64,000 nt of DNA from Lichenostomus cassidix. Its lineage: Eukaryota; Chordata; Aves; Passeriformes; Meliphagidae. Position numbers and translations under genes: made by a program. Shown piece after piece: positions 11,107 to 24,358 of the stretch (within the stretch, counting starts at the first letter, position 1; every line of letters begins with the position of its first letter). The DNA lies in the NCBI GenBank assembly GCA_008360975.2, contig CM039184.1, forward strand, positions 49,194,797 through 49,258,796, written 5' to 3'. Below the pieces are notes generated by a model. That model saw nothing but the letters and a program-made list of their open reading frames with translations. It did not search any database and was not told the origin of the DNA.

Positions 11107-14100
11107 GTGAGTCCCAGGATGATCTATGGGGCTGCTCACTTGTCTCCTTTTTTGAAAAGATTCTGATCACATTTCCCTACATAATCTACTCCCCAACAGT
11201 GATAATATTCTGGAGTGCAACAGAGTATCTTACAGCATTGACTACTCCTGTTTGGCTGCATAATTGTAAGAGGAAAACAAACAATCGAACAAAAAAAATC
11301 TACACCTGAATTCAGAGTTCCTTGAGAGAAGAAGCATCCTGGAAATCAAGATTATGTTAAAAGCACTGAACACACCACCATTGCATTGCAGTGGTCCTTG
11401 TTTATATCCTTCCTATTAATCAGCTCTGTTTTTTCCTTATTCCATTTCATACACTCATTGGGCAGTTTGATGGTTTGCACTTTTTGTCTGGTTATCTTTG
11501 AATGAAAGACACGGTTCAGCTTTCACCTGAAGAAACTGGGTCCCATTTCTCACTCCTTTTTCTCTTCACATTCTTTAATACTGCTGGTGGTTGCCATTCC
11601 CTAATCTCTTTTTTCCTCTTTTTTTGCTTGTCTCCTAGTATATTTAGTTCCTTTTGATGCAGATAAGGAAATGCACCAAAGTGCTTGGATGCTTGGTGCT
11701 TAGATACTTCAACTAAACCACCTAAAACAGACACATGAAGAAACAATGTTTATCAGAGCTACAGCTGTTTTCAACTGAGAGAAGAAACTTCTGAAAATCT
11801 TCTTTTTGAATTTTATTAGATTGTTCCTACTTTCTGGAAAACATGGTTGGATCCCTTCCTCATGGGCTTGCGACAAGGAATGAGATGTGTATGTGAGATG
11901 GAAAAAGGCACTTAAAATAAAGTCCATTCTTTTATTTATTTTTCCCCCAAAACCAAACAGTCAAAGATTATCCAAATGTGAAAATTTCAATTAAGATTTG
12001 AAAATCATATTTTGTTGTATAGGCTGCAGCTTTTGGCTTTTATCTGCACTTGTCTCAAATGAAGAGCCTCCTAGCACCTGGCAGTTGAATCGTATGTTGT
12101 TGGCAGGAGGCAGATCAGCAAAATTTTCCAGTAGTACAGCTGGATACCTGGATGATTTTTCTTATCACTGGTCAGGAGTATGTTAGGTCTTGCTGTAAGA
12201 ACCAGCACCTGGGTGCAGAAATCATCACTGACTTCTGGTGCTTCAGTGGATGAACTGCAGTCTGTTCCCTCTCTGGCTCAGCTCTACTCTTTGTGTTACC
12301 ACCTCTGGGACAAAGATGCTTTGGACCACGAGGTCCACACTATAAAATGGCAGCCCAACCTAAATGCCTTCAGCCTCTCCCTTCAGGGTGGAGGGTGTTG
12401 GGATGCCACCAGAGAGCACCACAGATCAGGGTGGGCTGCACGATCTCCCTGGAAGAGCAGGTGGGACACATGGAGATGGCTGCACCAAGTCAGTGGTGCC
12501 CTGTGCCTCTCTGTCAGTGGGTGGGTGGCCTTGTGCTGGTGGCTAAAGCAAGGTGAGATGCACTTTTGCCCAACCCCAGCAGTCCCTCAGTACCTCAGCT
12601 CTGTGCTTCTATGTCTGCTTCTGTGCAAGCTTGTCAAAAAAAGGCAATGCTGGAGCATGGAGTCGCAGCAGGCACTGGGCTCTCCCCTGCAGAAATCACA
12701 TCAAGGACATCAGCAGGGTCCTTTATTCCCACATGCATGTTCCCCACAGCTGTAGGATCTGTGAGATGAGATAGGGTCAAGAGGAGGTTAGGTCAGGAGA
12801 AGGCTAATATTACAGCTGGGACAGGAATTATTTGTCCCCTATAATTAGGTCTGATGTGATGGGACATGAAGAGTGTGATTGATTACTGAGCCACCATGAC
12901 AAAGTGGAGGAAGTAAGGAAAGAAAGTACAGTAAGACTAGGAAGTCTAGCAGTTTGGGTGACTATACGTGTTCTTGGTTCAGTTAAAGTCCTTTTCAAAG
13001 CTGTAGTTACTGGTAACTCACTTCTCTGGTGGAAGAGCAGAACCTCCTGAAGGGTTTTGGCAAAATAAAGGACAGTAAATGCCATGACCTACCCACAGAA
13101 GGGGATTCTTCCAGGAGTAACAGATGAAATGGAAAGACAAAGCCTGGCTCTCTTCAACCTGTGACATATTCACAAGCCAAAGCTATTCCTGTACAAAGCA
13201 CTCTGCAAAAGTCGAATCAGTACAGTGATAACTTTCTTCTGTTTTGCCTAGAAAAAATCCAGTTCCTGTTTTGGATTAAAACAGATGGCCCAAATTTGAA
13301 CTGCTACATTTTTAAAAAAACCCCACACAGTTACTACTATAAATTTGTTTGCTTCTTTCAGGAGACTGAAAACTGGGTGTGAATTCCAGGGAAAGGGTTA
13401 AGTGTATCAGGAAATTGTCAGCCATTGGTCTGACTTTAAAACAAGGTGCCGGAGGGCATATCTTAACTTGACATGTTGCATTGTTAATTTACAGTTTGGG
13501 TGTGGAGGGACCTGCCTTCCCTTCTTTGTAATCTATGCAGGTGTGCACAGGACTTCAAAGCCAATTGCAGTGGAGCTAATGTCTGCAAGAAAGCCTCAGC
13601 TGAACAAAAATGTACTGGGAGATGTGAACCCCAACTCCCTTGCGCAACTGCCTTCAAGTCAGTTTGTAGATGTGGATTTCTGCTGGATATTGTTTTTGCA
13701 GAGGTGGTTTATCCCTTTTCTCTGTGTCCCCCTGCTGCATATTTTAGGTTTTATGCTACAGTGAGATTTTTAAACTATTTTCTAAAACATGTGTGTAATT
13801 GCATTAGCAATTGCTAGTCACTTACTCTAGGATTTTTTTTTTCTCTGTTTGCAGATCACTTGTAAAATACTCTGGATTTCTACCATTGTTTTAATTAGCA
13901 GTATTTTGAGGCATCTCAGGAAAAAGAGTTTTAACCCAAAAACTGATCACGGACTTTTCACACTAATTCACTATTGATTATTTGTCACGTGAAACTGGGC
14001 AGTAAAAAGTTGTTCTACTGGTCTGGATCTGTCGACTACAGCTCTTTAAACCTGGAATAGCTCAAATGCACAGAAACAGCCTATAGTGTGTGGTGAAGCA

Positions 14101-14700
14101 CAAATGCTCCTACTCTTCCAGACTGTGTGCAGAGATTATTTGTAGGAAGTGGAGCTCTTGGTGGGTTTGGCAGAGCAGGGCTGTCAGTTTGGACAGCACA
14201 GGCCTTTGCACACATGTGCCTAACCATTAACACTGCACAGATGAGCAGGGCAGATATCAGCTTATGCTGTGTTTTCTCTCTTGAGCTGGAGGGAAGAAAC
14301 TTCAGTTCTGTATTCAGATTTACTAAACTTTCTATTTTTTTCATCCTTGACATTAGTATAGAAAAGTTACAAGGAAATCAAGTATGTCAGTAAAACTGGA
14401 CTTCACAAATTTTGCTGATTTATTGAATGGCTCCAGTACGTCATTGTTGCTTATTATTGTGATCAGAGGTATGGAAAGATTAATAGTGATTGAGCCCTTA
14501 TGGTTCTGCTTTGTTCGGTGATTTCTTTTATAGCTTTGTCTGTCCATTTTATGTTTTCACTTATCAATTTTTTTGACCTCCTGGAATTCATCATTGCTGC
14601 ATAGGAGAGGATATTTCAGCTGCAGTTGTACAACAGACAACATTACTTCTTGTCTGCTTTTTTTTTTTTTTTTTTGACGTTTGGTTTTGGTCTGATGCAG
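11107..14700. other. Unannotated non-coding DNA with the longest chance ORF
   Basis: 12180-12770 is relatively GC-rich and open in all three plus frames, including the longest ORF of the window (12180-12755, 191 codons). The peptide is rich in W, S, L and Q, has no domain I recognise, and neighbouring frames are equally open. That points to local base composition rather than selection. The rest holds no recognisable repeat. An 18-base T run lies at 14658-14675. Confidence 0.5.
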
Positions 14701-14797
14701 AATGGGACTTGCATATTTCAAATACTTCTGGAGAAATGCACAAGTACAGCAGTCTCTGCTGGCCAGGTAGGCTGGTACACTTTCATGCTCCATGCAG
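14701..14797 (+). other. Candidate internal exon, 97 bases
   Basis: An 18-T tract and further pyrimidines lead to the acceptor GGTCTGATGCAG, and the donor CATGCAG|GTAAGG closes a 97-base interval. It is open in one frame for 32 codons plus 1 base, beginning NGTCIFQILLEKCTST and ending GWYTFMLHA. An internal donor at 14766 (CCAG|GTAGGC) would give a 65-base form. No family is recognised. The poly-T may simply be a simple repeat that mimics a pyrimidine tract. Confidence 0.25.
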
Positions 14798-16027
14798 GTA
14801 AGGCACATCTGAAAACGGCCTGTGAAATGCTTACTGGCTCCAGCTGTTGCTAATGCCTGACTGAAGTAGCTGAGAGTTGGCAGGAATTGCCAACATTTTC
14901 AATTAAAGTGTTTGTAGCTATAACAGTAAAATTATAAGTTTGTAAAACAATTGTTTTATATAAATCTCTATTATTTTTCTGCAATTCAGCTCATTTTCTA
15001 AACACCAAAGACTAATCGAATACAGAATGGTCTGTGAATTTTTGTTTTGCTTTTTTCGCAGAGGTCATGAAGCCTTGTAAATGCTATGCTAGTGTTCGGA
15101 GTCCTCTTTTGGGAAAGTAAAGGCCCAGACTGAGCTTCTGGCTTTGCCACATTAAAATATTTTTCCTTGTTTAGGGAAGGAACTAAACCCCATTATATAC
15201 ATATCCCAGGTGAATATTCAGTGTACCAAGCTATTAAATCTCCCCAGTATGAGCAGTTATATTTGGAATTAAATATTCATTACTTCAGAAAGAGAGAGAA
15301 GTTACTCTTCCATCAGCATTCAAACATAAAATGTCCCTGAAGTCTCTGCTGTTAGTATTCACCTCATTACTCATAAATGGAACTGATGAACAGATTCCGT
15401 GATCTATCCAGTAAGCCTTGTTTTTGAAAAAATGAGGTTCTTCCTGTCTTTGAAACTTTGGAGAGTTTACAGGCATCACATCCTGCTAAATAGATTTAAG
15501 AATGTAACTTCTGTGAGAGCTTGGGTCACTGACCAATTTCTTATGGAATTTTATGGAAGCCTTGAAGGCCAGAAGCAGAAGCAGAGTTTTAAGTGGAAAT
15601 TCAGCATGGAAAACAGAACAGCTGAATTGACAACCTTAAGAGGATGCAGGTGATGTCACTGAACTGATCTGGGACAACAAAAGACTGCCTGGAAAGATAG
15701 GTAAAAAAAAAAAAAACCAAAAAAAACCTGTGAATTGGGCTCCATAGCCTGATGTTTTGGGGGATTTCAAGTTATCACAAAACCCTCCATTAAAAGGTGC
15801 AGATATCCTAGGTAGGACCGACAGCAGCTGGTGGCCAAGGATGGGTGTGCACAGCCCACCTGGGAGGGTGCCCAGGCTCCAGTTGGCCATGTTCTTATCT
15901 GTTACTTTCTGCTCCTGGTGTCAGATGAACACAACTTGTCTCATTTTACAGCTGTAGTCCAGTGGAAACAATTGTGTGACCTTTATAAGGCACAATACTT
16001 GCAAGTCCCTGATTTTTTTTTTAGCTT

Positions 16028-16055
16028 CAGAAAAATTAATTCAGAAAAATTAATC
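16028..16055. repeat. 14-base tandem duplication
   Basis: CAGAAAAATTAATT followed at once by CAGAAAAATTAATC. Confidence 0.9.
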
Positions 16056-17760
16056 CAGAACAAAAAGATGAGAAGGGGAAATAAGAGGAAGATCTAGAAG
16101 GAAATATAGAGAGAGAATGTGGAGAGAGAAGCCAAGAAAGAAAAGAACAAAAAGGAAATTAATTTTAGTAATTACAGCAGGTCTTTTACTCCCCAAATGT
16201 TAGCCATTTATGCCAGAGCTGTAAAGCTAATCACTTTTTGTGTCCAGTGGTTGCTAGCTGGCTTCTAAATAAGAGAACTAGGCAGAATATCAAGTTGCAA
16301 TTGAAAATAAGAATAAATTTAGGCTTGCCAGATACAACACTGAATAGTCCTGTGGCAAACAGACTTCATGGTTTTTTTCTTATGTTTGCTGTTTAGATGA
16401 AGAGAAAATATGGGCCTTTTTCTATTATCTTGCACACAGAGATGGCCAGGAGAAAAGGGGCCCCAGCTGAGGCAGCAGAAAGCCTGCAAGGAGAGGTAAC
16501 AAGAAAACCTGCAGAGTAAGGTGAACAAGAAGCCCTTTGTGAATGGGATCCTGGACTGAAGAGAGGCAGTTTGCTGCAATGTGATAGTGGCAGTAGAACT
16601 TTGCCATGCCAGTGAAGAGGGGCATTCATGTGGGTACCAAGGGACACAGATTTTTTGGATTTAGAAAGGGAATTTCAGTAATAAAGTTGAGTGGAGATAA
16701 AGATGCAGATGGAGAGCATTGGCAGAGGTAGAACATGTGTGGCAGAGTACAGGGGGTGTGTGGAGTGGTCCTTGGGGCTCATCTCTGCTCTTTCCAAGGC
16801 ATGCCCTGCAGCCTGCAGGGCTTCACAGGTCTCAGGAGCTCCCAGGACTCTGAGAACATGTGGCCACAGCTGATTAGGGTAGCTCAGAAGATGAGAATCT
16901 TTCACTGCATCGTTTCTTTTCTCACCAGCAGTTGCACATGGATCAAAGGGAGTGAAAGTCCATCTCCCCGTGGAAAGGCCCCCACCTTTCTTTAAAACTC
17001 CCTGCTGTGAACTGTACTTTGAGGTTACCTGCCCACTTGATGTCCTCTCCCAGCAGCTCTTGGCTCTGTGTGTCTAGACCACTGCTGAGGAACCCCTCAG
17101 CTCAGATCAACCCAGGCATATCTTGTATTAAAAAATAATTTACTGATGTTCATGCCCATGAGATTTTCTGAAAAGTTTTGCAGACAAAAAGCAGCAGTGA
17201 ATGATGCCAATACATGGAATAATATTAAAGGTTTAGGCAGAGTTTTCCCAGTGGGAAGCTTGGAAGCTGATATGCTTTTAAAACATTTAACAAGACATTG
17301 TTCCCTCTGCTGTGACTAGTCTGTCTGTGGAATTTGTTTTCACAAGGTGCAGAGTTATGTTAGATGGGAAACTTATTTTAGTACTCAGTTTCCTTTGTGT
17401 GACCCCTTTGACCATTTGGGAATTGGCCATGTGTGAAGATAGGAAATGTAAGTTGAAGTGCTTTAGAGGAGCAGCCAAACTCAAGATCTTTTTTTCTCCA
17501 GGTTTTCCTCATGTCTGTCGGTAATGCAGGACCAAGAGGTTGGAAATTGTAGTGCTCAGCTTTGCAGTTCTGTTTGTGGTCACAGAATGTGGGATTTTTT
17601 AGTTCTGAGTGAGAACAAAATCTGGAGGAACAAAACCTTCCATCAGAGGCCACTAGGTTTTAGGGGGAAAAAACCAAAGCACCATAACAAAACTAAAAAC
17701 CCCCTAATCACAGAATTATTATCTGAAGATAATTTTCCATCGGAGAAAACAAAACAAACT

Positions 17761-17772
17761 GGGGGGGGGGGG
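17761..17772 (+). repeat. 12-G homopolymer
   Basis: Uninterrupted G run, unusual in AT-rich surroundings. Confidence 0.95.
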
Positions 17773-19183
17773 TTTAGCAGCTTTGTGTACCACAAGTCAA
17801 AATTATCAAAATGTTTAGACCTGTAATTTTCAGCAAATAGTCCTGAATTAGGAGCCTAAAATCAGAATTGGGGACCTTAGAGTTCTGTCTGATGGGGGTC
17901 TACAAAAAAACCCCCAACCATAAATGGACAGTTGCAGAGACTGTCCTGATTATGAGCTAGGGAGACTTGTTTTTCTCTTTGTATCTATTTGGCTGTCTTA
18001 CTGGTCTTCAAGCATCCTGTGAAAATGGTGGGGTCAAACTGAAGCCCTTTCAGAGGGCACACACACTGTCCTCTCACTACAGCTCTGGTCTGTACTGTCT
18101 GATTGAGCTCAATTTAATTTTGTCTTGTTTAATAACACACCCTGTTTTATTGTATTTGGTTCCCATGGGCCTGGTATCTCCACTGGCTTGGATGCTGAAG
18201 GGTCCTCCCAGTGTGCTGGCAGTTTTCACCCAGCTATAGTTGGTGGCACTCTTACAGAGCTGGCAGAATTAATCTGGCACTTAGTTATTGGCTCTGCCTT
18301 CTAATTCCCTTCTGAGAACTGGTCCCTGACTTGGATTCAGACCACAGCCCAGTACAAATGGGAATGAAAAATAATAGATTTCTCTTAAGAAAATGCTTCC
18401 AGCAGGAGAGACAGGCTTCTTAACTCCTCTTGCATCTGACACTTAATAACTTAAGTGGAATTTGGGACTTGCCATCTAGTCCCAGCTCATGGAAGGTTTT
18501 TTTAAGGTTTTTTATTTATTATTCTCTAGCTTTCCTCCTATACCACCTCCAGTTATCTTAAGAGTTCTCTGTTGTTAGTAACTGTGAAGTCATAGTCAAT
18601 CAAAAACATGACCTTTTTTTTGTTTTTTTACCAGGTTGGAAAACTGTGAAAAGTGACTTTTCTCACAGCAGGGGGCTAAATGGGTTCCTTGGCATCCCTG
18701 GAAGGTGCCCCCTTTGGTGAGGTGTATGCAGGCATACACTGACCTCCTGAGGATGCTGCAGCTTCCTCCAGCCAGGGCTGTGCAGCCAAGGAGAAGGTGG
18801 CCTCATCACGTCCTGCGGGTGTAGACCTTACAGGAAGCCCAGGGGAAACCCTGGACTGTGGCAGCCTGAGTACCTGTCTACCAAGCACCTGTCACCTAGG
18901 CAGCCAAAACCTGCTTTTAAAGGACTTATTCTGCACCCCGAAGACAATAACGTATGTGATAACAGCAATAAAAAATTCACATCACAACAGCAACTCATAA
19001 AACTTATTCAAATGAACTGAAAAATAAAAGCAATGCTGAACGGTTATATAAAATGCAGCAAATGGAAAGGCATACATGTTTTTTATTATCCCAATGCTTC
19101 ACCAAGTAAAGAAAAAAAATTGCATGGTACTGCTTTGTGGTTTTATTCCCCTGCTACTACCTGATGTTCTCTGCAAGACCTTG

Positions 19184-19242
19184 AGTAGTAATAATTAATA
19201 ATCTTATATATTAATAATATTTAATAATATAATAATATTATA
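19184..19242. repeat. AT-rich low-complexity tract (TAATAAT units)
   Basis: Nearly pure A/T built from irregular TAATAAT and ATATTA units. Confidence 0.85.
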
Positions 19243-19540
19243 GTTTCCAGGCAAAGATTTTGCATACCATGCTGTTGTCCAGTCTGGTGGAAATCCCAAG
19301 CATACACATGTATTATACAGAAGTGCTGCATGTTTGCTTGCTTGGAGAATCCTGAACAGGAAACTCTGAGTGTCAGGGATTTTTTTGTTTGTTTAAATTC
19401 CACTGGGAAAAAAGAAAATGAGGAAAAAAAAAGAAAAAGAAAAAGAAAAAAGATACTTTGTATGTGTGTGTAGAAACAAAACTTTACTCAAAAATGCATT
19501 AAGAAAAAGCAAGAGTAGGGAAAAATGCATCTAGGACACG

Positions 19541-19578
19541 TGTCATGCATCATTACATGTCTGTCATGCATCATTACA
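19541..19578. repeat. 17-base direct repeat, two copies
   Basis: TGTCATGCATCATTACA occurs exactly at 19541-19557 and again at 19562-19578, a 21-base period. A recent local duplication by slippage is the simplest explanation. Confidence 0.9.
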
Positions 19579-22096
19579 CTAGAAATACATCCCCCTGACA
19601 GTAGAGCCACGGCTCTTTTACCTGCAAGTGACAAATCAGGGACATAGCAGGCGGGGAGAAATGGAAACAGGCTCAAGATATTTTACTACCACGTCTGGTT
19701 CCAGTTCTGCTACAGTTACCATCAAGTGCATAATTAATTGAACGTGGAGCTAGCAGCTTGTTTGGGCGGCACCAGGGCTTTGGCAGTCTCAAGGGCAGCC
19801 TCCCAGAGTCCCAAAAAGCTATTCAAGGGGAAAAAAAATGGCTTTGCCCTTTTGCGCCTGGAATCCGGATGTCTGGCAGAGGGGGCAGGGGCGGAAGGGA
19901 GTTGCAGCTCTGCATTGTCCTTCTGCTCCCGTTGCTGACACACCCCGATATCCTTCTGCTGTGCAGATCTCTTTCAGCTGCCTGGTCTTAGCATCTCTGG
20001 CTATAGGAATAGCTGAACTCTTTCCCACGTCCCCTCCCTATCACTGCAGCCAAAGAAATCTCTAAAATTCTTTCTAAAATCCATAGGCTTGATATTAATC
20101 TTGATTTTAGAGGTCTTGCTGGTTTAGACTCTTTTCCTAACTTGCTTTCCTTGGGCAGTCTTACACACACATGCACATGCCACAGCCTCCTGAGTGGCTT
20201 TGCTGTTACAGGTGCTGGAGAGCTGCTCACCCACCAGCCACTCATGCTTTGTCCCTCCCTCCATCCCCAGGAGTCCTGCTCTGCACAGTTCTGGCCAACT
20301 GCAGCATCTGCTCTCCTTCACAGCTCTTCCTGCTCTGCAAGGTCCCTCACTGGCAACACCCCAGCCCTACTTCATTTCCTGAGGATCACCAAGATGTATA
20401 CTACTACGTAAAATAGTTGTGAGTGTTCAAGGTCTTCTGGACGGTGGTTGCAAGCTGGGGAAGACTTGAGGGACACTTTAGTTTTGTGTACACCTCAAGT
20501 CAAGGAGAGAACCCTCACATCTATAGGTGCACTGTGCATGAGAAGACAGCCAGGACCAGGCGTCTGCAGTTCCAGTGGCAGCATCTCAATGCTGATCAAC
20601 TTGATACATGATTTTGGTCACAAGTCATGGGAGCTTATAGCAATATTGATGGAAATGAGCTGATGAAGGTTTAATTGTAAGCCATATTTTGTTCAAGTTT
20701 TAATATTTCCAAGGAGTGGTTGCAAATATAATTCTTTGCTCCTGTCAGTGGAAGGGCTTATGAATTCCACTAACCACTGCTTACAAATACGTATTTCTCT
20801 CACAGAGCAAGGATGAGGGGAAGTTTGCTAAAGAGGTGTCATCAAAGTGAAAACACCACCATTCATTTCCAGTCAAAAGAAAAATGGTGCTGCCCATGGC
20901 CCCTCAAAAGCAGACAGTGGTTCTGCAGCTGCCTGCTGCTGCTAGAGGTGGGGTACCCACTGCTGGCCAGTGCAGGTTACTTTCTGCTGAGCACTCCAGG
21001 CAGACCCAGCAAATCCCCTGTGCTGAGCATGAGGTGAGAATATTTTGATCCCATCTCATGCCCTCTCCCTGTTTGCTTGTATCTCATACTTTTGGGTTAC
21101 AGTGACACCACCATCATCCCACCTAGGTATCTGCTGGGGTCATTTGGGATCTTGGGTCTGCCTAAGATGGAAGTAGTTATGCACAGAACAGTTATGGGGA
21201 CATGAGCAAATACACTGCAATGCTTGCTCCTGAATGCATCCAGTAATTTTAATGAGTCTCGTTGCTCCCTTGTTTTCTAGGTTGCTGGTTCTCTTTTTGG
21301 TTGTCTGTCTGTTACAGCATTATTCTGCAAAATTTCAAATCTATCTTCTTATCCTCACAACCTTGCCTTTTTTTTTTTTTTTCCCATTCAAACAGCAGTG
21401 AGCAGTGCTGACCTGTGGTTTTAAAGTCTCTCTGTGGTAACAGGAATCTGTGATCTGTCATACCATGAAAATATTTCTGTATGGAGCAGTTTCAATGGCC
21501 AACTCCCTTTAATAGTTATTATTTATAGATGCCCTGCCATGAGACACACTCTTTTACCCCTAATTTTACATTTCCTTTTATATTTTTAATATGTTTTCAG
21601 GATACCCTTTTTCACCAAACCAAACAGATATGTACATAAATGAAAGGTGACCTTTAAGCACAAGGAAAGAGTTGTCATGAATTGCAGGAAGTAATAGACT
21701 ATATGGGAAAAGCACCTTCTGCTCTTTATTTTTTTTTTATGTACAGCATTTCCTCCAAAGTCCATGACTGTAAAACAGAGCCTTAAGTACCAGCCAGAAG
21801 TAGACTCCTGAGTATTTCATATTCAGTTTTACACAGTTCCTTGTCTTTGTCCTTCGACAAAAGGCTGCAGTCTATTAAATTCATCTGCTCAATTTGAAAT
21901 GAAGGCCATATTAAATAGACTTCATTGTGCATTTCTATAGATAGAAAATGCTTTGTGGGTAATCAGAATTTCGGTTGCAGCCATCTACCACTGTTTGGTA
22001 TAAGTAAATGCCTATTTAACCAGGCTTTGAAGTGGAATATGATTGACAGAGTAGCATTACACTTTCCATACTTTCATTTCCCTTATTTCACCTATT

Positions 22097-22101
22097 CACT
22101 C
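22097..22101. repeat. Target-site duplication, left copy
   Basis: CACTC, identical to 22856-22860, immediately outside the LTR. Confidence 0.6.
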
Positions 22102-22855
22102 TGTGTCTTGCATGGGAGAGAGGAGATTTATGTGCTTTTGCAGTTTGACAGGCTTTAAGACAGCTAGTTCCCCAAGACTTAGTCCCGTTCGCAAGATTCT
22201 TTGATATCTGGCTGATTTGTCTAAAAATACCATTTATTTGACACAGAACATAATAAACATACAAACATAGAACAGATTGACACACATAAACACACAATGA
22301 ATACATAATTGCAACACTATGGTAGCTAAAAATGCAATTATGGGGTAAAACCTTGCTTGAACTATAAAGATAGTTAAAAACGCAAGAAATGCTTGCTTGA
22401 ACAATAATGCAAGTTAAGAAATGCTTGCTTGAGCTAGCTGAAATGCAAGTTAAGAAAGATACCTATAAGTTAGCCGGAATAATACAATTTAGGAAACTCA
22501 ATGATCTCACCAAATCCAGTTTTTGGAGCTGGAGATACATCAGCGTCCTCACTCAATCCCTCGGGAAGTAACCGCACAGCTCGCGTCCAAGCTGAGGGGA
22601 GAAACTTTTCCTCACGCTCCAGTATCCATGTACAAAAGCTTCTGATTTTACTGAGTTTTTCGTGGTGTTTTATAGGGAAAAGAGTGTGTATTTGCGGTCA
22701 CCTGAAAATTACTCACATTCTCTCAGTGTCTCGCTCTGAGTTCCAGACGCCAGCACTGATAGTCAGGATTAAGCCATTGACTTAATCTGAGCCATCGATC
22801 TTGGCTAGCAATCAGGGAGAGAGAGAAGGGGGGGGGGGGGGTGTCTGTCCTGCCA
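22102..22855 (-). mobile_element. Solo LTR of an endogenous retrovirus
   Basis: The 754-bp block is flanked on both sides by the 5-bp duplication CACTC (22097-22101 and 22856-22860). Read on the minus strand it begins TGGCAGGACAGACAC and ends AAGACACA, the TG...CA ends expected of an LTR. In the same orientation it carries a TATA-type box (CCTATAAA at 22668-22675) and a later AATAAA polyadenylation signal (22233-22238). Three diverged tandem units starting CTTGCTTGA lie between them at 22352-22462. No internal retroviral sequence is found on either side, so this is a solo LTR left by LTR-LTR recombination. The 5-bp duplication fits ERVL- or gamma-type integration; the family is not identified. 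A pure 14-G run sits near its 5' end (22828-22841). Confidence 0.72.
22352..22462. repeat. Three diverged tandem units inside the LTR
   Basis: Units start with CTTGCTTGA at 22352, 22392 and 22424 and run about 40, 32 and 38 bases, with shared AAGTTAAGAAATG-like ends in the second and third. LTRs often carry such arrays. Confidence 0.75.
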
Positions 22856-22860
22856 CACTC
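22856..22860. repeat. Target-site duplication, right copy
   Basis: CACTC, identical to 22097-22101, immediately outside the LTR. Confidence 0.6.
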
Positions 22861-23440
22861 TGTTTTTCTAAAAAGTCATAAAATCCAAATTCCATCTTCC
22901 AAGATATACTTCCCAGGACCGCTCTTCTCTCTCACCATCTCCAATAACTTCCTGGTTTTCTTTGCTAACATGCTCCTACCTCCCAATGATCTGGCTCTTC
23001 CTTTACAGCTGCTCTGCATTACAGGCATTCATTTACTTCCAGTTAAGCTATTTTTCTTCATCCTGTGATTGTCACCTTGGTGTCCAGATAAACCATCCCA
23101 GCTCTACCTCCAAAACCTTTCTACTAAGCATATCGTCTCAGATAAAATGGCAGAAACATGTCCCTGCTTTCCCAGGCTGGCAGGAAGGGGTCTCATCTAC
23201 TCCTCCCTACAAGCATTGAATACCCAGAATTGTGTGCTTAGTGCCTCTCCCTCCCTCATACTGCTAAAATATTTTTTATCTCTTTTTCCACCCGTCCAAG
23301 AGCCAAATATGTTTGAGGAAACCCTTATCTTTCTCTTTTTCCTATATGTATGTTGCCGTGGCTAGAGCTTGTTGAAGTAGTACTTCATTAAAACCTTAAT
23401 TTCTGACCCAGAACTCCCATTTGTTATTTTTGATGGCAGT

Positions 23441-23457
23441 AGAGAGAGAGAGAGAGA
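23441..23457. repeat. (AG)n microsatellite
   Basis: Seventeen bases of perfect AG alternation. Confidence 0.95.
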
Positions 23458-24228
23458 CATAAGAAATAGGCTTCATAGTGCTGCTTCTATATCAGAAGTA
23501 TGTTTGCTTATCTGAGGGCAAGGATGTTTTATCCTGGATAAATTGCTGTGCTTTCTACTTAGAATGAAATCTTCAGACAAGTATCACATTCACAAAAAAC
23601 CCTCCAAGCCAAAAAGCAGAATAATGAAAAATGAGGAATATGTTTCTAGTATGAAATTTGAAGGTGTGCTTTTACTATCCAGTCAACACATACTTATATG
23701 TAAGCAACAGCAAGGACAAAAGCAGTGAGGGATATTTGTGAAAATATTACATGCAGCAACTCTGACAGCTTCTAGAGTCGCTATGCCATGATAATGTGCC
23801 AGAGCATTGCCAAAATTTCTCCTCCTTGACTCTTGCTGGGTGGCATTCTGACCCATCTGCACCTGTAACCAGGTCTGCAAGATCCACACATACCACTGGT
23901 CACTGATTTAAGTAATTTTTCTACATTCTTAGTATCCACTTTTAAGATGCACTAATGTGAGGCAACTGGGAGAAAGCAGTAGTTGTTCTTGGCATATCAG
24001 ATTTTCTAAAACATTTTCAAATTGTCCTCTCAATGTATGCATGTAATAACCACACTTTCCTGGACTCATTTCTCATGGCTGTATGCTCAAAACCTACCTA
24101 CCACTTCCAAATGCAAACTGCTCAGAGGCATAAATCTCCAGTTACACAGAACACAGTAGGGAATCAAACCCAGTTGAACAACAGAAAATCAATATCAGAT
24201 TTATTCTTTTCATCACAAAATGCTCAGT

Positions 24229-24358
24229 TTCAAAAAACCAACCAACCAAAGCCAAAGAAAAAAAAAACAACAAAACACCCCAACCAAAACATACAAACAA
24301 AAAATACCCCTAAAAATCCCACAGAAACTGAGACAAACCAAAACAAGCCAAGCCAATG
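24229..24358. repeat. A/C-rich low-complexity tract
   Basis: Almost entirely A and C, with CCAA, AAAC and AAAAACC units and an A10 run. It may be a decayed A-rich simple repeat. Confidence 0.8.

Larger units (their letters stand above)
14798..22096. other. Unannotated non-coding DNA with simple repeats
   Basis: About 7 kb without a recognised transposon. Visible small structures: a 14-base tandem duplication at 16028-16055, a purine-rich stretch at 16060-16150, a 12-G run at 17761-17772, an AT-rich TAATAAT tract at 19184-19242, an A-rich purine run at 19421-19453, a 17-base direct repeat at 19541-19578 and a 15-T run at 21368-21382. 19740-19960 is slightly richer in CpG than its surroundings but is not an island. 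21630-21960 has the texture of a conserved non-coding block, which I cannot test. Confidence 0.5.

Noticed and set aside
19740..19960. CpG island
   Set aside because: About seven CpGs in 220 bases; slightly enriched against background but not enough.
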